This document shows, one piece after another, positions 1-5,838 of a stretch of 10,822 nucleotides of DNA. Where the stretch lies: NCBI GenBank assembly GCA_026770585.1, contig MU646337.1, positions 481,517-492,338 on the forward strand, read 5' to 3'. Below the pieces are notes generated by a model. That model ran no database searches, was not told where the DNA came from, and worked only from the letters and a program-made list of their open reading frames with translations. The position numbers and the translations under genes were made by a program. The number at the start of each line of letters is the position of its first letter. Position 1 is the first letter of the stretch. The DNA comes from Baffinella frigidus. Its lineage: Eukaryota; Cryptophyceae; Cryptomonadales; Baffinellaceae.

Positions 1-18
1 GGGGGGGGGGGGGGGGGG
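1..18. repeat. Poly-G tract at window start
   Basis: Eighteen uninterrupted G residues open the window. A run this long can form a G-quadruplex. At the extreme edge of a sequence it may instead be an assembly or tailing artefact, because homopolymers of this length are hard to sequence. It lies directly against the hairpin at 19-53. Confidence 0.9.
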
Positions 19-53
19 CGAGCCTGTCTCGGTACTGTACCGAGACGGGCTCG
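19..53. other. 17-bp near-perfect hairpin
   Basis: The arm at 19-35 pairs with 37-53 around one central base, with a single mismatch. The stem centre reads CTCGGTAC/GTACCGAG. It resembles a small palindromic repeat. No U-tract follows, so there is no reason to call it a bacterial-type terminator. Confidence 0.85.
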
Positions 54-60
54 TCTTAAC

Positions 61-210
61 TTATCTCAGAAAACGAGTTCTAAAACTCGTTTTCTTAAGT
101 CAATTCCCCTTCGAATTTGTCAACTTCTTCTTTACTCTCCGCATAAGTTGACAAATTTGTAGGGGAATTGACTTAAGAAAATGAGTTTTAGAACTCGTTT
201 TCTGAGATAA
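61..210. mobile_element. Foldback / MITE-like element, 66-bp arms
   Basis: The arm at 61-126 is the reverse complement of 145-210 with three mismatches, around an 18-nt pyrimidine-rich loop. The element is flanked by TAAC on both sides (57-60 and 211-214), a plausible 4-bp target duplication. Its end, ATCTCAGAAAACG, resembles the end of the foldback at 4076-4221. Its centre carries TAAGTCAATTCCCC and AAGTTGAC, similar to the 1468-1612 foldback, and not the ACTACACA core of the other elements. It has no open frame, so mobility would depend on an enzyme supplied elsewhere. The element call is inferred from structure and flanking duplication. Confidence 0.75.
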
Positions 211-670
211 TAACGTTCATACACGTTTGGAGCACTCGTCTCTAGGCTTGAGAGTAACAAAGCGAGAAAAGAAGAAGATGAAGATGCGGGAAACGTACCG
301 CACTATGCGACCCCACGATGGTGAAGGGCAGGCTCCCGAGCTTGCTCGCTGCACCCAACACTAACGACCCTGTCGCAGGCAAGGGAGGGTTTAGGGCGAG
401 GGTGTAGGGTGCGAGGGGCAGAGTTGAGATCTCCAGGGTTCAAATTTTGTAAGTGTGGGGATTTTCAGCATTCGGGCTTCGTGCGGGTTCAGGGTTCAGG
501 AGCATGCTCCCACAACGTGTGTTGTCTAGGGGTGAATGGGCCACGCAGGGCCCTTCGGAGGGGGTATTCCAGGGTCGCCCTTTGAGCCATTGGGTCGCCC
601 TTGGAGCCGTTTTCTTACCAGAATTGACTTTTGAATACCGTTTCCCTAACAAAATGACCTTGTAATACCC
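211..670. other. Gene-free stretch with GAAGAAG-rich and telomere-like patches
   Basis: I see no gene here. Positions 240-290 contain GAGAGTAACAAAG followed by a GAAGAAGATGAAGATG patch, which resembles patches near 7740-7780 and 9635-9680. Positions 384-412 and 484-500 contain GGGTTTAGGG- and GGGTTCAGGG-type degenerate telomere-like units. A 19-bp block, 491-509, including the palindrome GGAGCATGCTCC, recurs at 1024-1042 (without the final C of the palindrome there). Open frames on both strands are short, overlap each other and show no recognisable motif. Confidence 0.5.
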
Positions 671-702
671 CCCCCTCCAGCCCTGCGTGGCCAGCCTCAA
701 AC

Positions 703-974
703 GTTGACCTGAGGGACGATGTGTGACAGCGTACCTGAGTTGACATTAGGGACGAGATGTGCGAAAGTGTATCTGAGTTGACATTAGGGACGAGATGTGG
801 GAAAGTGGACCTGTGCCCGAGAACGCGTGGCATCTAGAAGTGGACGGGCCCGTCTCAAAAGTTGACTTTAGGGTCGAGATGTGTGAAATTTTACCTGAGT
901 TGACATTAGAGACGAGATGTGCGAAAGTGTACCTGAGTTAACTTTACTAGCGAGATGTGGGAAAGTGGACCTGT
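703..974. repeat. Tandem 36-38 bp GTTGAC repeats in a higher-order array
   Basis: Units begin GTTGACATTAGGGACGAG and continue to a GTGGACCTG- or GTACCTGA-like end. Starts fall at 703, 739, 777, then 861, 899 and 937. Three units plus a spacer containing GTGGACGGGCCCGTCTCAAAA make a higher-order repeat of about 158 bp (703 to 861). The ends of the third and sixth units share GTGGACCTGTGCCC, so the triplet was probably duplicated as a block. It looks like a degenerate minisatellite with no coding potential. Confidence 0.85.
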
Positions 975-1042
975 GCCCTGGAGCAGACCGCGTGCACCGG
1001 AGACAGACGCGGGTGCAGGGTGCAGGGTTCAGGAGCATGCTC

Positions 1043-1204
1043 ATAGGCTAACGGCCTGAAAATGGGGTAGTTAGGCATACGGCATTGCCTAGGACCTCCT
1101 ACCGTAGGCCGAGGGATCCTAGGACCAAAAAGTCTCGGCCTACGGTAGGAGGTCCTAGGCAATGCCGTAGGCCTAACTACCCCATTTTCAGGCCGTTGCC
1201 CTAT
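1043..1204. mobile_element. 71-bp-arm hairpin with CCTACCGTAGG core
   Basis: The arm at 1043-1113 pairs with 1134-1204 with about three mismatches; the inner 64 bp has only one. The loop is 20 nt (1114-1133). The stem includes CCTAGGACCTCCTACCGTAGG. The CCTACCGTAGG palindrome-like core recurs at 5433-5519, near 6711 and 7161, and near 9937, so this belongs to a dispersed family. The near-perfect arms suggest recent origin or maintenance. The element interrupts the GTTGAC repeat array. No protein is encoded. Confidence 0.8.
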
Positions 1205-1230
1205 TAATGCCCACAATGTCTCCGGGTGGG

Positions 1231-1400
1231 CGGGCCCGCCTCAATCGTTGACTTTAGGGACGACGTGTGAAAATGAAAGTTGACATTAAGAACGATGTGT
1301 AAAAGTGGACCTGTGCCCACGTGGCATCCAGAAGTGGACGGGCCCGCCTCAAAAGTTGACTTTAGGGGAAAAGTGGACCTGTGCCCGAGAGCAGGCCGCG
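1231..1400. repeat. Continuation of the GTTGAC higher-order repeat
   Basis: GTTGACTTTAGGG or GTTGACATTAAG units start at 1247, 1279 and 1355. They are separated by the spacer GTGGACGGGCCCGCCTCAAAA seen in the 703-974 array and are followed by GGACCTGTGCCCGAGAGCAG. Units here are shortened to about 32 bp or broken. This is the far side of the array split by the hairpin at 1043-1204. Confidence 0.75.
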
Positions 1401-1406
1401 TGCCCC

Positions 1407-1452
1407 GGAGACCGAGGCGGTGATCACCTGATGTGGAAAAACACATTCAATT
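1407..1452. repeat. Dispersed direct repeat, copy 1 (mate 1781-1825)
   Basis: A block beginning GGAGACCGAGGCGGTGAT and ending in AAACACATTCAA matches 1781-1825 with a handful of substitutions and one indel. The two copies bracket about 330 bp that contain a foldback and small hairpins, so this may be the boundary of a duplicated or inserted segment. Confidence 0.75.
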
Positions 1453-1467
1453 CAGCCACACGATTTT

Positions 1468-1612
1468 AGCCACAAGATTTTAGCTAAGTCAACCAGCTCA
1501 CCTAAGTCAACTTTCCCCTGATGTCGTTGAGATGGACCCTGCCACCATGGTAGGCATTTGACTTAAGGCGCTGGCTTTCAAGGGGAGTTGACTTAGCTGA
1601 AATCTTATGGCT
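1468..1612. mobile_element. Foldback with TAAGTCAAC arms
   Basis: The arm at 1468-1493 pairs with 1587-1612 (26 bp, two mismatches). A nested pair, CTAAGTCAACTTTCCCC near 1502-1518 with AAGGGGAGTTGACTTAG near 1580-1596, competes for the same right arm. The loop includes the small inverted repeat GCCACCATGGTAGGC. The TAAGTCAAC/TTCCCC module also forms the centre of the foldback at 61-210, which suggests swapping of modules between elements. Confidence 0.65.
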
Positions 1613-1683
1613 CGGAGTGCAATTTCAAACAGCGTGTTGCGTTCCACCTCAGACCAAACATCGGAATTTCGGAACGCGACGTT

Positions 1684-1767
1684 TCGTTTTGTGGTACAAA
1701 ACGAGTGTGCGCTCCCTGGTGAAACGCGACTCCTCGTCCTTTCCCGGGCTTTTACTTGAGTAAAAGC
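1684..1767. other. Two short perfect hairpins
   Basis: TCGTTTTGT at 1684-1692 pairs with ACAAAACGA at 1696-1704 around GGT. GCTTTTACT at 1748-1756 pairs with AGTAAAAGC at 1759-1767 around TG. Both stems are 9 bp and perfect. Their role is unknown; they may be remnants of larger palindromes. Confidence 0.75.
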
Positions 1768-1780
1768 TTGGGGTTTTACT

Positions 1781-1825
1781 GGAGACCGACGCCGTGATTA
1801 CCTGATGCGGAAACACACTCAACTT
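1781..1825. repeat. Dispersed direct repeat, copy 2 (mate 1407-1452)
   Basis: This is the second copy of the GGAGACCG...CCTGATG block. It differs from the first at several positions (GACGCCGTGATTACC against GAGGCGGTGATCACC). Confidence 0.75.
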
Positions 1826-1885
1826 AACGTTTTGTGTTATCTTAAGGGTTGAATTTGCTATCTTAGCCTCGACATAGCCGTACTA

Positions 1886-1927
1886 CGACCATTGTTCTCG
1901 CCGGGGGAGGGGCGAGAACAATGGTCG
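1886..1927. other. 17-bp perfect hairpin with G-rich loop
   Basis: The arm at 1886-1902 is an exact reverse complement of 1911-1927, around the 8-nt loop GGGGGAGG. The stem contains CCATTGTTCTCG. It lies at the left edge of a larger structure: GATCACCTGCAC at 1927-1938 is inverted at 2094-2105. Confidence 0.85.
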
Positions 1928-2138
1928 ATCACCTGCACGAACGACGCCAGAGTGTTAGAAGGGGTACCAAGCCTTGCCATTAGCAGGGTACCTATTCGAC
2001 CAATCATACCAAAATTACTACACAAATGCTTACAATTGACACTTATTCTGTTCGCATGGATAGCCTCGTGCGGCTTGCCATGAGGCTCATTTGGTGCAGG
2101 TGATCACCAAGCCTTGCCATTAATAGGGTACCGGCCTC
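1927..2138. repeat. Inverted 12-bp ends enclosing a duplicated GGTACC block and a lone ACTACACA half-core
   Basis: GATCACCTGCAC (1927-1938) is the reverse complement of 2094-2105. Inside and just beyond lies a direct repeat: ACCAAGCCTTGCCATTA occurs near 1966 and 2107, each followed by GGGTACC. Around 2011-2028, AAAATTACTACACAAATG matches one arm of the foldback core found at 7333-7353 and 8210-8223, but no matching right arm is present. The segment is therefore probably a decayed or rearranged foldback. The 63-residue open frame here has no recognisable motif. Confidence 0.55.
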
Positions 2139-2157
2139 AGTCGGGTAGTTAAGACAA

Positions 2158-2334
2158 ATCTCACCCCGTCAGGTATTTGATTTAAATGGTTCGGAGTCCC
2201 CTGAATGCACGACATTTACTAAACGTTTGTCACGTCCAGCCCTTATTATTACTAGCAGGACCAAACGTGCAGTAAATTTCGTGCTTTCGGGGGGACTCCG
2301 AACCATTCAAACCAATTACCTGACGGGATGAAAT
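2158..2334. mobile_element. Family-A foldback, CCCGTCAGG arms
   Basis: The arm at 2158-2229 pairs with 2262-2334, about 73 bp per arm at roughly 85% identity with one indel. The arms share a terminal ATCTCACCCCGTCAGGTA / rc ATTTCATCCCGTCAGGTA, a middle GGTTCGGAGTCCCC, and an inner half-core near ATTTACT. AAATC occurs at both edges (2156-2160, 2331-2335), so it is either a target duplication or part of the ends. Elements at 5188-5354 and 8158-8271 share the same order: end, GTCAGG, AATTTAAATT-like, GAGTTCCCC, core. No transposase is present. Confidence 0.8.
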
Positions 2335-2340
2335 CACACG

Positions 2341-2798
2341 GACGCCTCGACCCTCTTTCAGCTCTGTCCGAGCTTGTCCGCTTTTCGACTTCGAGATTTC
2401 AAGATACGTGACCAAGCCCGCCCGTGACTGGTACAAATTTCAACACACCCACATTTAAAACACACCCTCTTCCAGCCTGGAGTGGCTGTGCGAGTCGATC
2501 TGGGCGCATAATAACGAGGCCTCGTTGGTACGTCATTTACTGTGTGTACACCAAGGGGGAGCCGAACAAGGTGGACGTGATTGGCCTAGGCATGACATCA
2601 TATTGACCTGTCCTGTACCCAATACCCTCCCGCATCATTCTTCCCCAGCGGGTACTCGACATCTTCCGGCTGGTGGAAGATGGCGGGGAAGGGGTCCTAG
2701 CTCTGCCTGAACAAAACTGGGCCCGCCATAAAACACATCCCGACCAGGAAATCTAGTACAAACGTGCAACCAAAATATATCCGTGGCGAGCCCAATTT
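2341..2798. other. Mostly unique stretch with small palindromes
   Basis: I found no repeat partner inside the window for most of this stretch. It contains the 14-bp perfect palindrome AACGAGGCCTCGTT (2513-2526) and a stem-loop with outer arms 2641-2646/2685-2690 and inner arms CATCTTCC 2660-2667 / GGAAGATG 2675-2682. Short plus-strand open frames of about 60 residues cover 2424-2710, but they overlap in different frames and match no family I recognise. It is the best place here to search for a diverged exon, though I do not call one. Confidence 0.45.
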
Positions 2799-2846
2799 TA
2801 CTCAGGTGGGGCTATAGGGGTGGTGACCCCCTTGGCCCCAGAGACC
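2799..2846. repeat. Partial copy of the GGGGTGG-ACCCCC repeat, with hairpin
   Basis: GGGGTGGTGACCCCCTTGG matches the block GGGGTGGCTACCCCCTTGG found at about 3050, 3207 and 3340. The outer arms TGGGGC (2807-2812) and GCCCCA (2835-2840) extend the GGGGT/ACCCC stem. It is a fragment of the repeat described at 2951-3096. Confidence 0.65.
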
Positions 2847-2939
2847 TACACCTACGAACGATATTCTGTGAGCGAGAGCCCCCCCCCGTGTTGGCAGAGA
2901 GTTGGCTGAACAGGGCACGTAACAGTTGTCATAATACAA
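2847..2939 (+). repeat. Dispersed inverted repeat, copy 1 (mate 5936-6027)
   Basis: This 93-bp block is the reverse complement of 5936-6027 with only a few mismatches and a C-tract length difference (nine against eight). It contains TACACCTACGA, a C-tract and GTGTTGGCAGAGAGTTGGCT. The same short protein reading is open in both copies, but the copies lie in unrelated contexts and the reading has no recognisable motif. I treat it as a dispersed DNA repeat. Confidence 0.85.
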
Positions 2940-2950
2940 GGCACGTCGAC

Positions 2951-3096
2951 GTGAGGCCGGAGGAGGCCTTATTTCGACGCAGCTTGGTACCAAACCTACA
3001 ATAGATGACTAAACAGCCTATTTCAAACAGTGGTCGGACTGTGCTGGGGTGGTTACCCCCTTGGCGCCAGACGCTGACGACGTGAGCACGTCGGAC
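2951..3096 (+). repeat. 146-bp direct repeat, copy 1 (mate 3244-3389)
   Basis: This matches 3244-3389 over 146 bp with no indel and about ten substitutions. Each copy ends in two hairpins: GGGGT-GG(C/T)T-ACCCC and the perfect CGACGTG-AG-CACGTCG. A shorter third copy lies at about 3203-3249. The unit is not coding, as its frames differ between copies. Confidence 0.85.
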
Positions 3097-3202
3097 AAGA
3101 CGTGTCTGGTGAAAAGTGTCGTGAGTGGGGTCCACCCCCCTAACCCCCCTAGGCCCGCATTCTGGCCTTCCCATGAGGCCGTGACACACGGGGGACTACG
3201 AG

Positions 3203-3249
3203 GTTTAGGGGTGGCTACCCCCTTGGCGCCAGACGCGGACGACGTGAGA
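3203..3249 (+). repeat. Partial copy of the 146-bp repeat tail
   Basis: GGGGTGGCTACCCCCTTGGCGCCAGACGCGGACGACGTGAG occurs here, split across the line of the full-length copies. It fuses directly into the start of the second full copy at 3244. The junction is therefore head-to-tail, as expected of unequal crossing-over. Confidence 0.75.
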
Positions 3250-3389
3250 CCAGAGGAGGCCTCATTTCGACGCAGCTTGGTACCAAACCTACAATAGATG
3301 ACTATACAGCCTATTTCAAACAGTGGTTGTAATGTTCTGGGGTGGCTACCCCCTTGGCGCCAGACGCTGACGACGTGAGCACGTCGGAC
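3244..3389 (+). repeat. 146-bp direct repeat, copy 2 (mate 2951-3096)
   Basis: Second full copy. Its divergence from copy 1 clusters around GGTTGTAATGTTCTGG against GGTCGGACTGTGCTGG; the rest is near identical, including the GACGCAGCTTGGTACC segment and the terminal CGACGTG-AG-CACGTCG hairpin. Confidence 0.85.
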
Positions 3390-3416
3390 GCGCCTGAAGC
3401 TGCCCCCCCCACCTGA

Positions 3417-3470
3417 TGGTTCGGGGTTCGGGGTTTAGGGTTCAAACCCCAAACCCGAAACGCCACCAAT
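3417..3470. repeat. Telomere-like hairpin (GGGTTTAGGG / CCCCAAACCC)
   Basis: GGGGTTTAGGGTTC runs straight into AAACCCCAAACCCGAAACG, so G-rich and C-rich telomere-like units face each other and fold back imperfectly. It may be a relic of fused or captured telomere-type sequence. The same type of degenerate repeat occurs at 391-400, 5762-5786, 7430-7470 and 9211-9260. Confidence 0.6.
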
Positions 3471-3503
3471 CCACCTTGTTAGCGCCCACCTAATGGTTTA
3501 GGG

Positions 3504-3612
3504 TGTGGGGTGTGGGGGGTTTATGTGGGGTGTGGGGGGTTTATGTGGGGTGTGGGGGGGTTTATGTGGGGTGTGGGGGGTTTATGTGGGGTGTGGGGTT
3601 CCTGTGGGGTTG
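3504..3612 (+). repeat. 20-bp G-rich minisatellite
   Basis: Five or so tandem units of TGTGGGGTGTGGGGGGTTTA start near 3504, 3524, 3544, 3565 and 3585; one unit carries an extra G. The plus strand has many GGGG runs close together and could form G-quadruplexes. Confidence 0.9.
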
Positions 3613-3861
3613 AGGCTTCAGTGACAGGTTGCGGGCCTCACTAAACCGTGAGGACCCATGCGACGATGGTCCGTGCATCAAATCGGCCTATTTTCAAAGT
3701 CAACTCACCCACAAACCTGTCAACTTTGCGCGGATTCCGAACAAAAAATGTTTTAGTAGTGCAGAAATAATAGAAAAACTGGTCGGATTTGGTGCACAGG
3801 TTATCGTCGCGTCGACTTCTGACGCGCCCGACGCTCCCACCTGCACCACGCCGATTCGTCT

Positions 3862-3907
3862 TATTATCTTCGTATACGTTGTATACACAACGTATACGAA
3901 GATAATA
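3862..3907. other. 21-bp perfect hairpin with loxP-like arms
   Basis: The arm at 3862-3882 is an exact reverse complement of 3887-3907, around ATAC. The arms read ATTATCTTCGTATA outward to inward. The nine bases CTTCGTATA match part of the phage P1 loxP arm, but the spacer between the arms is about 16 bp, not 8. A chance or convergent likeness is more probable than a recombinase site. Confidence 0.9.
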
Positions 3908-3911
3908 GGGG

Positions 3912-4010
3912 CCTACCCTCGAGATTATCTCGAGTTGGAAGACAATCTCGAGGGTAGGTCCCTGGGTAGACAATCTCGAGAGACCTGCCCAGGGACCTAC
4001 CCTCGAGATT
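3912..4010. other. Three-arm palindrome cluster with mutually exclusive stems
   Basis: CCTACCCTCGAGATT occurs at 3912-3926 and 3996-4010; its reverse complement lies between them at 3944-3958. The middle arm can pair with the left copy (15 bp) or, extended by GGTCCCTGGG/CCCAGGGACC, with the right one (3944-3966 with 3988-4010, 23 bp perfect). The two stems exclude each other. As DNA this is a rearrangement-prone palindrome; if transcribed, it could switch fold. An open frame of 138 codons spans this stretch, but it is built from palindromes and I reject it as a gene. Confidence 0.85.
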
Positions 4011-4041
4011 ATCTTCTCTCTCGTGTGACCTCTTCAGCCAC

Positions 4042-4075
4042 CTAGCTCTGTCGCAGTCTGATTTGCGCTCACCAA
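4042..4075. repeat. Fragment of the CTAGCTCTGTC cassette
   Basis: CTAGCTCTGTCGCAGTC and GCTCACCAAAT match the starts and inner parts of the cassette units at 4485 and 4779. The fragment ends exactly where the foldback 4076-4221 begins, and the next cassette unit begins right after it, so the foldback appears to sit inside the array. Confidence 0.6.
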
Positions 4076-4221
4076 ATCTCATAGGGAAACGGTTTTAATT
4101 CAAAACTTCCTGGCAATGAAATTTACTACACAGAATGAGTTTTACTAGTAATATTCAAGCATTCGTGTAGTAATTTTCATCGAATCACACGTTTTAAATT
4201 AAAACCGTTTTCTTATGAAAT
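4076..4221. mobile_element. Foldback inserted in the cassette array, AAATCT target duplication
   Basis: The arm at 4076-4131 pairs with 4165-4221 with some mismatches and an indel. The outer module is CATAGGGAAACGGTTTTAATT; the inner module is the half-core GAAATTTACTACAC. AAATCT at 4074-4079 is repeated at 4218-4223, giving a 6-bp candidate target duplication for an element spanning 4080-4217 with terminal CATARGRAAACGG. The core matches the foldbacks at 5188, 7300 and 8158, but the outer arms differ from them. Confidence 0.8.
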
Positions 4222-4484
4222 CTAGCTCTACCAGTCGGGTTGGCCGACTATCCTCAAGTTGACACGCAGGGTCCGCCGTACAAACCCGTCAACCGTGGAG
4301 CGGGAAACAGCCTCCCGTCACCGCGAGCACGTTGATGCGCTCACCAGGGCGCCAGTGCTGTTGAGCGTCGAACCAATCAGCGCAGTCGTCAAGCCTATCC
4401 CCACAGCCACAGCGCTCCCCACACTCCCGACAGCACTCCCCACGCTCCCCACAGCACTCCCAAGTAAAACGCCCTGCGTGCTTC
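4222..4484 (-). repeat. Tandem cassette, unit 1 (possible degenerate coding segment)
   Basis: The unit runs from CTAGCTCT to the next CTAGCTCT. On the minus strand it holds an open stretch at about 4512-4318 reading GSAVGSVGSAVGSVGSAVAV, then a GIG..TTALIGSTLNSTGALVSA-like segment; this is small, hydrophobic and glycine-rich, resembling a membrane or glycine-zipper segment. The opposite strand also reads openly as a Pro/Thr/Leu repeat (4259-4597). Compared with unit 2, most substitutions fall at the codon third position. No start codon or complete gene can be fixed, and stops separate the units. Confidence 0.5.
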
Positions 4485-4778
4485 CTAGCTCTGTCTCACT
4501 CGGGCTCACCGACTATCCTCAAGCTGACATTCTGGGCGTGCGGTACAAATTCGTCAACTTCGGAGCGGGAAAGCGCCCGGGCTCACCGAATTGGTGACAC
4601 GAAATAGCCTGAGGCGCCTCGCTAGAGGGGGCGCTCACCAGGGCCCCCGTGCTGTTGAAAGTGGATCCAATCAGCGCGGTCGTCGACCCGATCCCGACCG
4701 CCACAGCGCTCCCCACACTCCCGACAGCACTTCCCACGCTCCCGACCGCATTCCCAAGTGAAACGTCGTGCTTGCCTC
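4485..4778 (-). repeat. Tandem cassette, unit 2 (possible degenerate coding segment)
   Basis: Second unit, 294 bp. The minus-strand frame is open from about 4806 to 4519 and repeats the GNAVGSVGSAVGSVGSAVAV-like hydrophobic segment, followed by GSTTALIGSTFNSTGALVSA, then diverges into a charged tail ending in a stop. I count 17 differences from unit 1 over the shared core, 13 of them at the wobble position. It has no recognisable family. It may be a captured exon or a pseudogene segment amplified in tandem. Confidence 0.5.
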
Positions 4779-5145
4779 CTAGCTCTGTCTCACTCGGGTT
4801 ACCCGACTATCCTAAAGCTGACATTCTGGGTATGCCGTACAAACCCGTCAACTTTGGACGCTCACCAGGGTCCCAGTGCTGTTGACGCTTCATGCCGAAG
4901 CTTCGTGCCAAGGCTTCATGTCTGACGCAGTCGGTCCACGCTCACCAGGGCCCGGTCTCACCAAATGGGTGAGCCCAAATAGACTGAGGCAAAGCTAGAG
5001 GGGGCGCTCACCAGGGCCCCCGTGCTGTTGAAAGTGGATCCAATCAGCGCGGTTGTTGATCCGATCCCCACAGCCACAGCGCTCCCCACACTCCCGACAG
5101 CACTTCCCACGCTCCCGACCGCATTCCCGACGTGGTTGACTTTCG
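4779..5145 (-). repeat. Tandem cassette, unit 3 (longer, with an internal insertion)
   Basis: Third unit. It is lengthened by 4868-5000, which holds a small GCTTC(A/G)TGCC tandem (4888-4918) and the hairpin CTCACC-GGTGAG (4957-4973). The minus frame is open from about 5173 to 4961 and carries the same GSAVGSVGSAVAVGIG and STTALIGSTFNSTGALVSA segments. It differs from unit 2 at five core positions, all at the wobble position. A TCTTTCCCAG sequence on the minus strand just upstream of the open stretch (5154-5163) looks like a spliceosomal acceptor; that is inference only. Confidence 0.5.
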
Positions 5146-5164
5146 GCGTGTTTCCTGGGAAAGA
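5145..5164. repeat. Short dispersed motif GGCGTGTTTCCTGGGAAAGA
   Basis: This 20-bp motif recurs exactly at about 6558-6577 and in altered form near 7641 (GCGTGTTTCCAGGGTAGA). It marks the right end of the cassette array. It may be a piece of another dispersed repeat. Confidence 0.6.
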
Positions 5165-5187
5165 CCCCCACAGTTAACTGCAGGTGA

Positions 5188-5354
5188 ATCTCATCCGGTC
5201 AGGTGTTTAACTTAAATGCTCGGCGGAGTTCCCCATACAGCGAAAATTGCTACGCAAGCGATGAAAGAGTCGTGTCCGAAAGATCATGTGCAGTAATTTT
5301 CGTACATTTGGGGAACTCCCGAGCATTTAATTTAAATACCTGACCGGATAAAAT
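5188..5354 (+). mobile_element. Family-A foldback with ACTACACA-type core
   Basis: The arm at 5188-5256 pairs with 5287-5354 at high identity. From the end inward the right arm (reverse complement) reads TCCGGTCAGG, AAATTAAATGCTCGGGAG, TTCCCC, then CGAAAATTACTGCACA. The loop at 5257-5286 contains GAGTCGTGTCCGAAAGATCA. The element at 8158-8271 has the same arms but the loop in reverse complement. It carries no open frame. It lies directly right of the cassette array. Confidence 0.85.
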
Positions 5355-5432
5355 CATCACTTGTGACCTGGCGGGAGCGGCGCTGACAACTCCTCCTATT
5401 AATACCACACGCTCATTCCAGCGGACCCCTTA

Positions 5433-5519
5433 GCCTACGGTAGGAACCTCCCCTCCTCCTACGACGTTTAAAACAAAAAGGTCTTTAAAAGTCGTAGGAG
5501 GGGGGCTCCTACCGTAGGC
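5433..5519. mobile_element. CCTACGGTAGG-family hairpin
   Basis: The arm at 5433-5465 pairs with 5491-5519 (29-33 bp, one small indel). It starts with GCCTACGGTAGG and ends with CTCCTACGAC. The loop is A/T rich with TTTAAAA repeats. It shares the outer CCTACGGTAGG module with 1043-1204 and 9937-9964 but has a different inner stem. Confidence 0.75.
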
Positions 5520-5565
5520 AATCCGTAGGCTCTAAGTACCTCACTGGCGTTAGCTTTTTGCATGA

Positions 5566-5588
5566 CTATGAACGATACATAGGTTGTG
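5566..5588. repeat. Short direct repeat CTATGAACGATRCATAG, copy 1
   Basis: CTATGAACGATACATAGGTTGTG recurs with two changes at 5816-5838. The block is itself an imperfect palindrome, CTATG...CATAG. The copies bracket about 230 bp containing two hairpins and a CCCTAAA tract. Confidence 0.65.
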
Positions 5589-5690
5589 AGTGCCCGAACG
5601 CTCGAGAAAGGTGTGACCTCCCCACACGTCCGGCAGCCAGATCTTTGACATTTCGTCCTGTGGGAAACGTCGCATCTCCGAATAACCTTT

Positions 5691-5786
5691 CAAAAGTCGA
5701 CCTCTGATTTGTCAACTTTTGGCGCCATTTCCCATGGTACCGACGTGGCTCCCCACGGCGCCAAACCCTGAACCCTAAACCCTACA
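5691..5786. other. Adjacent hairpins and a CCCTAAA-like tract
   Basis: CAAAAGTCGAC (5691-5701) pairs with GTCAACTTTTG (5711-5721), and TTTGGCGCC (5718-5726) pairs with GGCGCCAAA (5757-5765). The stems share bases 5718-5721, so they cannot both be full length. They lead into CCCTGAACCCTAAACCCTA at 5765-5783, a degenerate telomere-like tract in C-rich orientation. Confidence 0.65.
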
Positions 5787-5815
5787 CCATTCCCCGCGCG
5801 CCCCCGCCACCCCTC

Positions 5816-5838
5816 CTATGAACGATGCATAGCTTGTG
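5816..5838. repeat. Short direct repeat CTATGAACGATRCATAG, copy 2
   Basis: Mate of 5566-5588, reading CTATGAACGATGCATAGCTTGTG. Confidence 0.65.

Noticed and set aside
19-53. Intrinsic transcription terminator at the first hairpin
   Set aside because: No T-tract follows, and the window is most likely eukaryotic.
703-1400. CRISPR array in the evenly spaced 38-bp repeats
   Set aside because: The repeats are directly contiguous with no unique spacers, and they vary in sequence.
2424-2710. A transposase fragment in the short plus-strand frames (ending with GLGMTSY)
   Set aside because: I considered a PiggyBac-like resemblance around the Lys/Pro-rich stretch, but no catalytic residue or extended match is visible and the frames are only about 60 codons.
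3425-3462. GGTTCAAACCCC, which fits a tRNA B-box
   Set aside because: It arises where telomere-like G-rich and C-rich units meet. There is no A box, acceptor stem or anticodon arm at the right spacing. The weaker GGGTTCAAATTTT near 437 fails for the same reason.
3862-3907. A true loxP site
   Set aside because: Arm likeness covers only nine bases and the spacer is about twice the required length.
3629-4045. 138-codon plus-strand open frame
   Set aside because: It runs through two perfect palindrome clusters and part of a repeat, overlaps open frames on the other strand, and has no recognisable motif.
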